DNA of 64,000 nt from YC2-FULL-38-9 sp964629635 (lineage in GTDB: Bacteria > Patescibacteriota > Microgenomatia > UBA1406 > GWC2-37-13), in contig CAZVQS010000001.1 in assembly GCA_964629635.1 (NCBI GenBank), positions 1-64,000 of the forward strand, given 5' to 3'. The position numbers and the translations under genes are program-made. Positions within the stretch are counted from its first letter, which is position 1. Every line of letters starts with the position of its first letter. The notes under the pieces were generated by a model. That model did no database searches. It saw only the letters and a list, made by a program, of their open reading frames with translations, and was not told the DNA's origin. Of this stretch, positions 44,805-52,205 are shown one piece after another.

Positions 44805-45803
44805 ATGCAATCCGCAAATCTTTATATCACGAATTTCTGCAACCAGAACTGTCCGTTCTGCTTTGCGCGCAAGGAAATGGACAATCCCGCAATCACCCGG
44901 GAGATGCCATATGCGGAATTTAAAAAACTGGCAATCCGCCTGAAAAATCAGACAGGCATTCAGGTCATCAAGCTGCTCGGCGGCGAACCTACCCTCCATA
45001 GCCGGTTCCGCGATATCATGCGTTTTTCGCTTGCGCATTTTGACCGGGTGCAGATTTTCACGAATGCGATCATTCCCCCACCCAATCTGGAATTCCTTCT
45101 TGATACGGAGCCGGAACGCATCGGGTATACGTTCAATCTGAGCACGCCTGCTTTCGCCCAGGGAAAACTGCGGGAGCTCGTCAAGAAAAACGTTATGCTG
45201 CTCCAGAAGGTATCCCGCTCGACCGTTTCCCTGACCGTTATGCCAACAACGAATCCGGCCAAACTGGCAGCCCTGTTTCCGATCGATATCGTCAAGGCGA
45301 CGGATACGCTTCGTATCGGGCTGGCAAACCCAATGGCGGACCACCTCAACAGCTACGGTCCTGCCGCGTTCCAGCATGTGGGACATGTGGTCACCGGGAT
45401 CATGAAACACTTCTCGCTCATGAATAAAAGCATCTCGTTCTTTCTCAACTGCGGTTTCACCCGCTGCATGTTTACCGATTACGAATATGGCTTCGTCAAA
45501 AGCCGCGTTGCAGGCAGGAAACTCTATTTTTCCTGTTACGGCAAAGACGGATCAATCGAAGTGAATGCGGATCTTGACATGTTTCACTGTTTTTCACTTT
45601 CCGAAAAGTCGAAAGAACACCTCGGCAACACCACTCTCAAGACAGCCCAGGGAAACATCATGATGAAGCGGCTCGCATACCGGACCAAGCTCGTCCTTGA
45701 AAAATGCAGGAAATGTCCGTTTTACGGCCTCGGAGAGGATCAATGTATGGGGCCCTGTATCGCACTGCTTATGAACATGAAGATCAGTAGCCGGACATGT
45801 TGA
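44805..45803 (+). CDS. Radical SAM/SPASM-type enzyme of the modification cluster
   Basis: A radical SAM enzyme of 332 residues. The cluster motif CNQNCPFCF is near residue 12, followed by IKLLGGEPTLH (GGEP). Toward the C terminus Cys residues occur in a SPASM-like order: FLNCGFTRCMF, YFSCYGKDGSIEV, MFHCFSL, then LEKCRKCPF and QCMGPC. SPASM enzymes commonly modify peptides after recognition by a PqqD-type domain, and two such domains are encoded 2 kb away. The start may be TTG at 44793, which overlaps the previous stop, or this ATG; no Shine-Dalgarno sequence decides it. The 3' end overlaps the small 36-residue frame on the other strand. Confidence 0.88.
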   Translation: MQSANLYITNFCNQNCPFCFARKEMDNPAITREMPYAEFKKLAIRLKNQTGIQVIKLLGGEPTLHSRFRDIMRFSLAHFDRVQIFTNAIIPPPNLEFLLDTEPERIGYTFNLSTPAFAQGKLRELVKKNVMLLQKVSRSTVSLTVMPTTNPAKLAALFPIDIVKATDTLRIGLANPMADHLNSYGPAAFQHVGHVVTGIMKHFSLMNKSISFFLNCGFTRCMFTDYEYGFVKSRVAGRKLYFSCYGKDGSIEVNADLDMFHCFSLSEKSKEHLGNTTLKTAQGNIMMKRLAYRTKLVLEKCRKCPFYGLGEDQCMGPCIALLMNMKISSRTC

Positions 45804-45894
45804 CCGAAAGATGGGTATTGATAGCGGTGGCTGCGGGTTTTACGTACTTTCCCTGTTTCCCTTTTTTTCTCACCACCGGCGTTTTCCGTTTCAT
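45784..45894 (-). CDS. Candidate small peptide, 36 aa (possible precursor B)
   Basis: Short frame found by reading the minus strand. ATG at 45894, 36 residues, TGA at 45784. It begins MKRKTPVVRKKGKQGK, very basic, then a neutral Ala/Thr/Asn/Ser part ending SVNMSGY. It lies ten bases after the 44-residue frame and follows it on the same strand. In a locus with radical SAM/SPASM and PqqD-like proteins, a basic leader with a polar C-terminal core is what a modified peptide precursor could look like. No Shine-Dalgarno sequence is clear, and it could be chance. Confidence 0.35.
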   Translation of the reverse strand: MKRKTPVVRKKGKQGKYVKPAATAINTHLSVNMSGY

Positions 45895-45904
45895 ACTGGT
45901 TTGA

Positions 45905-46039
45905 TCATTCGAACAGATAAGCCATGAGGTTTGCCTGCTCGAACTTGCTGTATTTCCGGAGAGCGAAAGCCCTGACCTTAACGCGGTCGAGGATGACGGG
46001 TGGCGAGTACTTCATTCCCGCGGCTTTTTTTCTCCTCAT
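45905..46039 (-). CDS. Candidate small peptide, 44 aa (possible precursor A), coupled to the GT2 gene
   Basis: Short frame on the minus strand with ATG at 46039 and TGA ending at 45905. Its ATG shares the ATGA overlap with the GT2 stop, the same coupling used by undoubted genes in this window, which argues that it is translated. The peptide starts MRRKKAAGMKYSPPVILDR and ends NLMAYLFE, basic at the front and hydrophobic at the end. It has no known relative that I recognise. It might be a precursor peptide for the surrounding modifying enzymes or a small regulatory protein. Confidence 0.5.
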   Translation of the reverse strand: MRRKKAAGMKYSPPVILDRVKVRAFALRKYSKFEQANLMAYLFE

Positions 46040-47028
46040 GGTTTCAGTATAAGCACCTTTTCCGGATTCCGCAAGATGGAAAGTGATTTCTCATAATAAT
46101 ATCCCACATTCCTCACCAAGTTCGACAGCAGCGTGGTAGGTCTGAAACGGATCTTTACCCATTCCGGCGCCCCCTTCAGAAGCGATGAGGTAAGTCTCGT
46201 TTTCAAAGACTCCTCTTTCCTTCCAGAACGGGTATAAGCATCAAACGACCGGAGGACTCCCTCCATATGCTTCCGGCCTTGAAGTTTTTTTTTCCATTTT
46301 GCCTCGAAAATTGCCTGGGCCCTGCCCCGACGGAACTCCCTGGAAACGTGCGACTTGAATTCGCACCTTCCCTTATGGGTTACTGCAGCCCGATGTTCAT
46401 ATGCGATCGCCATCCCTTTGACGTTAAGCTGCATTGCATAATCCATATCCTCCAGGATATTCACCCGGGCAAACCGGCTGTCATGGCGGATGCCGTTTCC
46501 CAGCACCTGGCGTTTGTCCACGAACAGATTCTTTGTATCGAGCGTGTAAGTAAATGTACTCCCCTTCAGTTTATGCATGTATCTTTGCAGATACAGTTCA
46601 CAGTCATAGTGTTCGACCGCTGCGTAAACGTTTGACGGGTACCCGTTCAGGTTTCTGCCGGTGACCGCCGCCGCGCGTGAAGCTTTCAAGGCATGGTATC
46701 CGTATTCAATCCAGGCGCGCTCCGGTATGCAGTCGTCATCGATATGCGCCACATACGCCCCGCGCGCTTCCCTCAGACCTTTCGCGCGCGCGAAGACAGT
46801 TCCCTTCCGTTTCTCGGACAGGTACCTGAGGCGGTAGGGAGACTCGCGCATGCGCCGTGAAATCATCATGCGGGCGGCTTCCTCCGGTGAATTGTCAACG
46901 ACGATGACTTCGCGGGGCATTACGCTCTGACGCTCCAAACCCGACAAGCATTCCCCCAACGCTTTGTTTCGGCGAAAAGTTATCACCACAATGGAAACAG
47001 GCGCCACGCGCGGTCTTCGGTACGACAT
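46036..47028 (-). CDS. Family 2 glycosyltransferase of the modification cluster
   Basis: A GT-A fold enzyme of about 330 residues. VAPVSIVVITFRRNKALGECL opens the domain, VIVVDNSPEE binds the nucleotide and VAHIDDDCIPERAW gives the metal-binding Asp residues; EDMDYAMQL is the likely catalytic-base region. The last 100 residues are basic. A TTG at 47037 would add three residues, but the -10 TATAAT on this strand (47045-47040) would lie only two bases before it, so ATG 47028 is chosen. It is divergent from the QueC-PqqD gene and coupled to the 44-residue frame. It may glycosylate a peptide or a surface glycan. Confidence 0.87.
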   Translation of the reverse strand: MSYRRPRVAPVSIVVITFRRNKALGECLSGLERQSVMPREVIVVDNSPEEAARMMISRRMRESPYRLRYLSEKRKGTVFARAKGLREARGAYVAHIDDDCIPERAWIEYGYHALKASRAAAVTGRNLNGYPSNVYAAVEHYDCELYLQRYMHKLKGSTFTYTLDTKNLFVDKRQVLGNGIRHDSRFARVNILEDMDYAMQLNVKGMAIAYEHRAAVTHKGRCEFKSHVSREFRRGRAQAIFEAKWKKKLQGRKHMEGVLRSFDAYTRSGRKEESLKTRLTSSLLKGAPEWVKIRFRPTTLLSNLVRNVGYYYEKSLSILRNPEKVLILKP

Positions 47029-47039
47029 ACGTTTCAAGC

Positions 47040-47049
47040 ATTATATAAT
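47040..47049. promoter_or_regulatory. Bidirectional -10 decamer ATTATATAAT
   Basis: One palindromic decamer supplies TATAAT on the plus strand (47044-47049, eight bases before the QueC-PqqD ATG) and on the minus strand (47045-47040, eleven bases before the GT2 ATG). The same decamer is at 51041. Confidence 0.7.
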
Positions 47050-47057
47050 ATGACGAT

Positions 47058-48254
47058 ATGAAGCCGCTTGAGGACAGGTACGCCTTGTCACGACTCAATG
47101 AAATTTTGGAGAACAGGCGGGGCTCACCGTTTACCGTTCCTGACCGCGGAACACATGTGGTGCTCCTCCTTTCAGGGGGCATGGATTCAATCCTTTTCTG
47201 GGGATACTGTATGGATATCTTGGGGCTTCATATCCATCCGATCCATATAATTAAAAACGCATCCGAACGGAAAGCAGTCGCACTCTTCTCGCAAATATAC
47301 CGCACAAAATTCTCCGGATACTTTCATAATCCGGTGTTCAAACGGTACGATTGGACGTTCGGGTTCCGGGAAACCAAAGGGCTTGAGATGAATCCCGCAG
47401 TCCTCCTTGAAAACACAAATAAAGCATCCGGTGCGAGCGACATCGTGAACAACCCTTCCCGGCTCGGTATCTTTTCCTTTATCGGATGGGAATATGCACT
47501 GCTCCTCAGGTACTCCAAAAAAATCCGTATAGACACCATCCTCACGGCAATCATGCCGGATGACTCCCTGCGCGACCGGAGCGCAACACTGACGGCGCTG
47601 CGGAGCACCAATGTCGCTTTGTGCACTGCCCTTACCGATTACTCCTGGCAGTTTTCCGGACCGCTCGAAAAAAGTGCGGGACTGCATATTACAAAAAAGC
47701 AGCTTGTCCGTTTCGCGGTCAAACGCGGAATCCCCCTGCATCTCACCTGGAGCTGCCACGGGAGCGAAAGGAATCACTGCGGAAAATGCGGAAGCTGCAT
47801 GGGGCGCAAAACGCTCCTGCGCAGCATGGGTATCCCCGATAAAACGGCGTATTCCCCCTCGTCGCGGTCAAACGCCTTGCGTCGCGTGGCCACGCGCGGG
47901 CTGCAATTCATCAGGCGCATACTGGCACATCCGGAACGGAATAATCATCCAGGGGATATCGCGGATATTGACCGGTTCTCACCGCACCCCGGGGTAACTG
48001 CGGATTACCTGAAGGGAGAAGGCGTTCTTCTCAACCGGACCACATCAACCGTTGTACGGCTCAATGCCGCCGGCACGCTGATATGGAAGCTTCTGGAAAA
48101 AAATCCGGCTTCGGTACGGGACGCCGCGAAAGCTCTTGTGGCACGGTTCCGTATAGCCGACCGGAAGGCACGTGAAGATGCTGATGCGTTCATCAGGGAG
48201 ATGTATAAGGAGCGGTTCCTTAGGAAAAAAGCGCACCCTCACGAGACCGGATGA
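47058..48254 (+). CDS. QueC-like ATP pyrophosphatase fused to a PqqD-like domain
   Basis: A 398-residue fusion. Residues 30-260 resemble QueC (7-cyano-7-deazaguanine synthase): PP-loop SGGMDS at 39-44 and, near 229-248, LTWSCHGSERNHCGKCGSCMGRK, which keeps the QueC zinc pattern Cx8Cx2Cx2C. Between them the sequence differs from queuosine-pathway QueC. Residues 310-395 are PqqD-like: GVLLNRTTSTVVRLNAAGTLIWKLL... a peptide-recognition element in many modification systems. A QueC-type enzyme carrying its own peptide-recognition domain suggests that it activates or attaches a group on a peptide or protein. TATAAT ends eight bases before the ATG. Confidence 0.82.
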   Translation: MKPLEDRYALSRLNEILENRRGSPFTVPDRGTHVVLLLSGGMDSILFWGYCMDILGLHIHPIHIIKNASERKAVALFSQIYRTKFSGYFHNPVFKRYDWTFGFRETKGLEMNPAVLLENTNKASGASDIVNNPSRLGIFSFIGWEYALLLRYSKKIRIDTILTAIMPDDSLRDRSATLTALRSTNVALCTALTDYSWQFSGPLEKSAGLHITKKQLVRFAVKRGIPLHLTWSCHGSERNHCGKCGSCMGRKTLLRSMGIPDKTAYSPSSRSNALRRVATRGLQFIRRILAHPERNNHPGDIADIDRFSPHPGVTADYLKGEGVLLNRTTSTVVRLNAAGTLIWKLLEKNPASVRDAAKALVARFRIADRKAREDADAFIREMYKERFLRKKAHPHETG

Positions 48255-48486
48255 ATTCTGACACATCACCAAGCGCCCGGTTGTAAGGAATACCGTAGGT
48301 TTTTGAAATGAGACGAGCAAGTTCCGCCGTGGTTCTTTTTTTCCATAAGAAGCGCCAGATAATTCCGGCAGTTCCGTTGAGGCGGTACAGGAAACCGGTT
48401 GAAGGATCATACACATAATAAACGCCGTCGATGCTCCTGCCTACCGTCCCCCGTTTCCGTTTTATCGTTTTCCTTCCGTTAGCCAT
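48220..48486 (-). CDS. PqqD-like protein (RiPP recognition element type)
   Basis: An 88-residue stand-alone PqqD-family protein: after a basic start (KTIKRKRGT) comes VYYVYDPSTGFLYRLNGTAGIIWRFLWKKRTTAELARLISKTYG, the winged-helix pattern with the NGTAxxIW core. Such domains bind leader peptides and deliver them to modifying enzymes. It converges on the QueC-PqqD fusion, and the 3' ends of the two PqqD-coding regions overlap by 35 bases on opposite strands. Having one free and one fused copy suggests two recognition steps or two substrates. Confidence 0.83.
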   Translation of the reverse strand: MANGRKTIKRKRGTVGRSIDGVYYVYDPSTGFLYRLNGTAGIIWRFLWKKRTTAELARLISKTYGIPYNRALGDVSEFIRSREGALFS

Positions 48487-48551
48487 AGGAATGGGTTAAG
48501 AAACACAGTGTATCGCAAGCGGTTCCCCGATGCAACCGGTCATACGGCGCA

Positions 48552-49151
48552 TTACAGTTTGATGAGGGAAACATTCATTACGTTATCCAGATTGTAGGCG
48601 TCGTCCATGCTTCCCTTGGTCTCGTCATGGGTACTTCTGATGAGGAGCGTATCGCCGTCCTTGATGTCTTCCATCTTGAACGGATTGTCTTTACCGTCTT
48701 TGCGTACGGACACCGTCAGGTTTTTTGTGCCGAGAAATTTGTACATGAGCGTACCGGTCGGGGGAGGTTCGGTTTTTGCCCCTTCATAATATACTTCAAT
48801 GCATAAATCAGCCGTAAAATTCTTATCCTTGATCTTTTTCTGGCAGGGAGCGGTTATTTTTTTCACCCGGTATTTGTATGTGTAATCGGACATGAGTCCG
48901 ACGAGCGCTCCTCCCCTGATGCTTTCCCGGTCGGCTATCACCGAATAGGCGATGGGTTCGTATTTTTTTGCGTATGTGCAGAAGGAATCAGGCTTCTCGG
49001 TAGGAGCCGGTTTACAGGCAGCGGTTTTCGGGCTGGCGGAGATGCTTCCCGAATTTTTCGGAATGCCCGCATACAGGTACATAACTTCAAGTATGACGAT
49101 AATGAGGAAGAAAACAAAAACAACGATCAGCGTACGATTTATTCGCCTCAT
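48552..49151 (-). CDS. Hypothetical anchored protein (199 aa)
   Basis: A protein with a basic start, a strong transmembrane helix (LIVVFVFFLIIVILEVMYLYA), a short Ser/Pro linker and an extracytoplasmic domain of about 150 residues with four Cys (SFCTYAKK, APCQKK, ADLCIE) that may pair. No family recognised. The promoter is one of the best in the window: TTGACA (49186-49181), 17-base spacer, TAGCAT (49163-49158), ending six bases before the ATG, so it is expressed as a leaderless mRNA. It is not obviously part of the PqqD cluster next to it. Confidence 0.75.
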   Translation of the reverse strand: MRRINRTLIVVFVFFLIIVILEVMYLYAGIPKNSGSISASPKTAACKPAPTEKPDSFCTYAKKYEPIAYSVIADRESIRGGALVGLMSDYTYKYRVKKITAPCQKKIKDKNFTADLCIEVYYEGAKTEPPPTGTLMYKFLGTKNLTVSVRKDGKDNPFKMEDIKDGDTLLIRSTHDETKGSMDDAYNLDNVMNVSLIKL

Positions 49152-49157
49152 AATCTC

Positions 49158-49186
49158 ATGCTATCTGATCGCCTTGTTCCTGTCAA
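49158..49186 (-). promoter_or_regulatory. Promoter of the 199-aa anchored protein
   Basis: TTGACA - 17 bases - TAGCAT on the minus strand; predicted transcript start coincides with the ATG at 49151. Confidence 0.7.
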
Positions 49187-49194
49187 TAAACAAA

Positions 49195-50151
49195 CTAGGC
49201 AGCTGCATCCTTGAGATAAGCCACGAAGCCCCGGTATGCCTCCTGGTACTCCATGCCAAACGTATTCCGGAACGCTCCCGGAAAATCCGGCTTGCCGTCG
49301 CTGCGGGCGAGCCGGTCAAGGAGCGGAACCACTGCAGCCTTTGCGGTTTCCCGGTCCGTGGCAGGTACCGGACCGCTGCGCACCATGAGCCACTTCAGGA
49401 ATTGTTCGCCGTATGTATACATGACCGGCGATTTATCCTCTCTACCCTCATACCGGTCGCTGCCAAGAATGGTATCTGCGGGAGGCATCGGGTATTCACT
49501 GAAATACCCGTACATCCTCCGGGCAAGCGCGGGGGATATGGGTTCCGCCAGATCAGTGCACACGAGCATGGGGACACCCTCCGAAATCCAATTAGGAAAC
49601 CGGCGCTCCAATTCCCCGTATTTGGCCTCGATCGTAGCGTGGGCCGTTTCATGGTCAAGCACGATCTTCACATAATCGGATGCCGGCTTGTCACCCAACT
49701 CCGCGTTCGTTTCGCTGCGCATACCCGGCGGGGTAAAACACAGAATGTCCGTTCCGGATAACCCGTGGTGCCGGTCTCCTTTGGTTTTTTGGCGGCTTGG
49801 ATCATCCCCCACATAGTCGTTCCAATCCTGCGTCGTTTCGACAAACAGGTAGGTCTTCTCCTGCGGTACCGTACCGAACACCATATCGTTTTTTTCAAGC
49901 GCGGACCGCACCATGCCCGTGTACCATCCGGCGTTCGACTTCTCCTTCTCCCCTTCAAGCTCGGACCGGGGAACAAGAATCTTGATGTGCGCTTTTTTCC
50001 CGTGAATTTCATCTAACCGCAGTTCACGGTAACGGGCAGCATGTTTTTCCATATATCTCTGGAGCCTGCTTGCCGGCTTCGGTCCTTCACCTGAAACAGG
50101 TGGGTGGTTCATGAGATCCCGGGGATTAAGGGGGGGAGGTTCGGTATTCAT
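49195..50151 (-). CDS. M1/MA-like gluzincin metallopeptidase domain protein
   Basis: A 318-residue soluble protein with VKIVLDHETAHATI (HExxH zinc motif) and, about 20 residues on, RFPNWISEGVPMLV, which provides the second-shell W..EG pattern with the zinc-binding Glu seen in peptidase MA/M1-like proteins. The C-terminal helical region includes YTYGEQFLKWLMVR. No signal peptide is seen, so it may be cytoplasmic. The frame extends upstream to 50232, but the ATG at 50151 overlaps the stop of the GT2 gene by four bases, and the earlier part is the shadow of that gene. Confidence 0.75.
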   Translation of the reverse strand: MNTEPPPLNPRDLMNHPPVSGEGPKPASRLQRYMEKHAARYRELRLDEIHGKKAHIKILVPRSELEGEKEKSNAGWYTGMVRSALEKNDMVFGTVPQEKTYLFVETTQDWNDYVGDDPSRQKTKGDRHHGLSGTDILCFTPPGMRSETNAELGDKPASDYVKIVLDHETAHATIEAKYGELERRFPNWISEGVPMLVCTDLAEPISPALARRMYGYFSEYPMPPADTILGSDRYEGREDKSPVMYTYGEQFLKWLMVRSGPVPATDRETAKAAVVPLLDRLARSDGKPDFPGAFRNTFGMEYQEAYRGFVAYLKDAAA

Positions 50152-51011
50152 GGCGACATGCGCGAAATATACCGCGCGTAGGCCCGCGGAAACCGCAGGG
50201 CGGAGAAAAACGAAAACACGATCCCCTGCCATCCGTCAAGGATGCCTTTATGCCGGAAGGTGGTCATGAAAAACCAGGAGACGGGTTTAAAAAACATATA
50301 GTCAACAAAGTTGGACAAATTTTTTTTCGTGTTCAAATTCTTCATGTCTGCGGCCATGCGGTCGATATACCTGCTGTTACGCTCCAGATACCGGGCAAAG
50401 TCCGGTGAGTCGATGTGATTCAGCGGGTTTGCCAGCCAGCCTGTTTTCCCCTCGACCTCCATGATTTCATGCACGTCTTTGCAGGGAAGGCGGGCTTTCC
50501 CCCGGCGGATGAGGCGGATTGCCCCGTCCGGATATACGCCGCCGTGCCTCAGGTAGGCGCCGAGAAAAAAGTTGAGCCGCGGGATGAAAAACGCGTTATA
50601 CCCGCCCCTTCTAACCTCCGAGGTTGGAAATGGCTGGACAAGGCGCTGGTGGCGTTCAAAAAGTTTGGCCTCTTTCAGGTTTTTCTGGTACGTATCAAGT
50701 TCCGGACCACTCATCCGTACAATGTTCTTGATTTCCTCCCGGAGCGCGGGAGTAACCCGTTCGTCCGCATCCAACTGAAGGATCCATTCCCCTTTGGCCT
50801 CATCCATCGCTTTCTGCTTGTTGATGTGGAACATGGGGTTGTTTTGCGCGGCAATGACACGCGCGCCCAGCCTCCGGGCGATCTCAACCGTCCGGTCGGT
50901 GGAAGAACCGTCGACAATAACCGTTTCATCAACCAAACCCATGCAGGATTCGATACAGCCTTTGATATTTTTCTCTTCGTTGTATGTCGCAAGCGCAAGG
51001 GATATCTTCAT
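50148..51011 (-). CDS. Family 2 glycosyltransferase (WaaE/KdtX-like) carrying an in-frame palindromic repeat
   Basis: A 287-residue GT-A enzyme: ISLALATYNEEKNIKGCIES, VDETVIVDGSSTDRT and WILQLDADERV are the standard blocks, and NFFLGAYLRHGGVYPD followed by RLIRRGKA and VHEIMEVEGKTGWL matches the LPS core beta-glucosyltransferase subgroup. Between residues 128 and 135 the 21-bp palindromic repeat (50609-50629) encodes PTSEVRR in the loop before NAFFIPRLNFF without breaking the frame. It is coupled to the metallopeptidase gene by an ATGA overlap. TATAAT on this strand (51046-51041) lies about 30 bases before the ATG. Confidence 0.88.
   Translation of the reverse strand: MKISLALATYNEEKNIKGCIESCMGLVDETVIVDGSSTDRTVEIARRLGARVIAAQNNPMFHINKQKAMDEAKGEWILQLDADERVTPALREEIKNIVRMSGPELDTYQKNLKEAKLFERHQRLVQPFPTSEVRRGGYNAFFIPRLNFFLGAYLRHGGVYPDGAIRLIRRGKARLPCKDVHEIMEVEGKTGWLANPLNHIDSPDFARYLERNSRYIDRMAADMKNLNTKKNLSNFVDYMFFKPVSWFFMTTFRHKGILDGWQGIVFSFFSALRFPRAYARYISRMSP
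50609..50629. repeat. Dispersed 21-bp palindromic repeat, copy 2, inside a coding sequence
   Basis: TTCTAACCTC, then C, then GAGGTTGGAA; identical to the copy at 55063. It sits in frame in the glycosyltransferase gene at 50148-51011. Confidence 0.8.
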
Positions 51012-51040
51012 AATATGGGTTTTGCCTTTGGCCTAACTCT

Positions 51041-51050
51041 ATTATATAAT
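51041..51050. promoter_or_regulatory. Bidirectional -10 decamer ATTATATAAT, second occurrence
   Basis: Gives TATAAT on the plus strand (51045-51050, eight bases before the DsbB ATG) and on the minus strand (51046-51041, for the glycosyltransferase). Same decamer as at 47040. Confidence 0.65.
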
Positions 51051-51058
51051 ACACTCAA

Positions 51059-51652
51059 ATGCTAGAAGCCGTCAGTATCATCCTCGCCGGACTCACCGTA
51101 ACTGCCGACATCCTCATCATCCTGTTGCTCATCTTTTTTATGCTCCGTTCGCGTCTCCCCGGAAAGTTCGTCTTCGGGATCAACCAGTTCATGGGCCGGT
51201 ACCGCACCGCATTCGCCTTTCTCGTGAGCTTTGTAGCCATGGCCGGAAGCCTGTTTTTCTCGGAAATCGCCAAGTTTCCGCCCTGCGTGCTGTGCTGGTG
51301 GCAGCGGATCCTTATGTATCCCCAGACCGTGATTCTGGTCACCGCAATCGTGCGGGACGAATATGTCGTTGCCCCGTATCTGAAAGTATTAAACGGCATC
51401 GGGTTCCTCGTCGCCTCCTACCACTATCTCATGCAACGGCTTCCCGCCAATACGATCGGCTCCTGCGAAATCGGCGGCGCCGTCTCCTGCACGAAACAGT
51501 ATTCGCTCGAGTTCGGGTATATCACCATCCCCCTCATGGCCGCCTCCGCATTCCTTCTGAACTTCCTCCTCCTCTCCTTCAGGCACAAGGTGTTTGCGGA
51601 ACCGCTCATCAAGAAAACGCGCAAGTCCAAAAAGTTGAAGCTGAAAAAATAA
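51059..51652 (+). CDS. DsbB/BdbC-type disulfide bond formation protein
   Basis: A 197-residue membrane oxidoreductase with an extra N-terminal helix plus the four-helix DsbB core. The first redox pair is PPCVLCWWQRI (about residues 76-79), the hallmark CxxC-x-W-x-Q-R of DsbB, and the second pair is SCEIGGAVSC. It would reoxidise a DsbA-like thiol oxidase using quinone, supporting disulfides in the many Cys-rich secreted proteins of this window. The C terminus is strongly basic (KKTRKSKKLKLKK). It is followed after one base by the deformylase gene. Leaderless start after TATAAT. Confidence 0.9.
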   Translation: MLEAVSIILAGLTVTADILIILLLIFFMLRSRLPGKFVFGINQFMGRYRTAFAFLVSFVAMAGSLFFSEIAKFPPCVLCWWQRILMYPQTVILVTAIVRDEYVVAPYLKVLNGIGFLVASYHYLMQRLPANTIGSCEIGGAVSCTKQYSLEFGYITIPLMAASAFLLNFLLLSFRHKVFAEPLIKKTRKSKKLKLKK

Positions 51653-51653
51653 T

Positions 51654-52199
51654 ATGGCATCCCTTAAAATCGTTGAAGTCCCCCATAAAGTACTCCAAGC
51701 GCCGACAAAGCCCGTACATAAAATCGATGACAAGATCCGCAACCTCGTATATGACATGGAGGAAACACTCATCGAGCAGGTGGACCCCCAGGGAGTCGGC
51801 CTTGCCGCGCCCCAGGTGGGCGTGAGCCTGGCTCTTTTTATCATGAAGCCGTCACCCAAAAGCGAAACCGAAGTCTGCATCAATCCGAAAATCATCAAAA
51901 TAGAATCGACTTCAAAGAAAAAGGAAGATGCGGAAGAGGACCCGGAAAACATGAAACTGGAAGGCTGCCTCTCGATACCCCGCATCTGGGGTCCAGTAAA
52001 GCGCGCCAACCGCGTGCTTCTTGAATATCAGGACCTGTCAGGCGAGAAAAAAACGGAGTGGTTTACCGGGTTCAAAGCCACTATCGTGCTTCATGAAGTG
52101 GACCATTTGCAGGGAGTCCTGTTTACCCAGCGGGCAATCGAGCAGAGTTCTGCGCTCTACGAAGAACGCGACGGGGAGCTTGAACGGATGAAGTATTAA
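51654..52199 (+). CDS. def: Peptide deformylase
   Basis: Removes the formyl group from the N-terminal Met of new proteins. All three motifs are intact: GVGLAAPQVG (about residue 47), EGCLSIP (about 103) and HEVDH (about 146), supplying the Cys and two His that bind the Fe or Zn, plus the catalytic Glu. Compared with the E. coli enzyme there is a charged insert of about 20 residues between motifs 1 and 2 (STSKKKEDAEEDPEN). It starts one base after the DsbB stop. Length 181 residues is normal. Confidence 0.96.
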   Translation: MASLKIVEVPHKVLQAPTKPVHKIDDKIRNLVYDMEETLIEQVDPQGVGLAAPQVGVSLALFIMKPSPKSETEVCINPKIIKIESTSKKKEDAEEDPENMKLEGCLSIPRIWGPVKRANRVLLEYQDLSGEKKTEWFTGFKATIVLHEVDHLQGVLFTQRAIEQSSALYEERDGELERMKY

Positions 52200-52205
52200 A
52201 ACCTC

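Noticed and set aside
44403..45410. 335-aa minus-strand frame over the spermidine-synthase-like and radical SAM genes
   Set aside because: The plus-strand proteins carry clear catalytic motifs; the antisense frame shows none.
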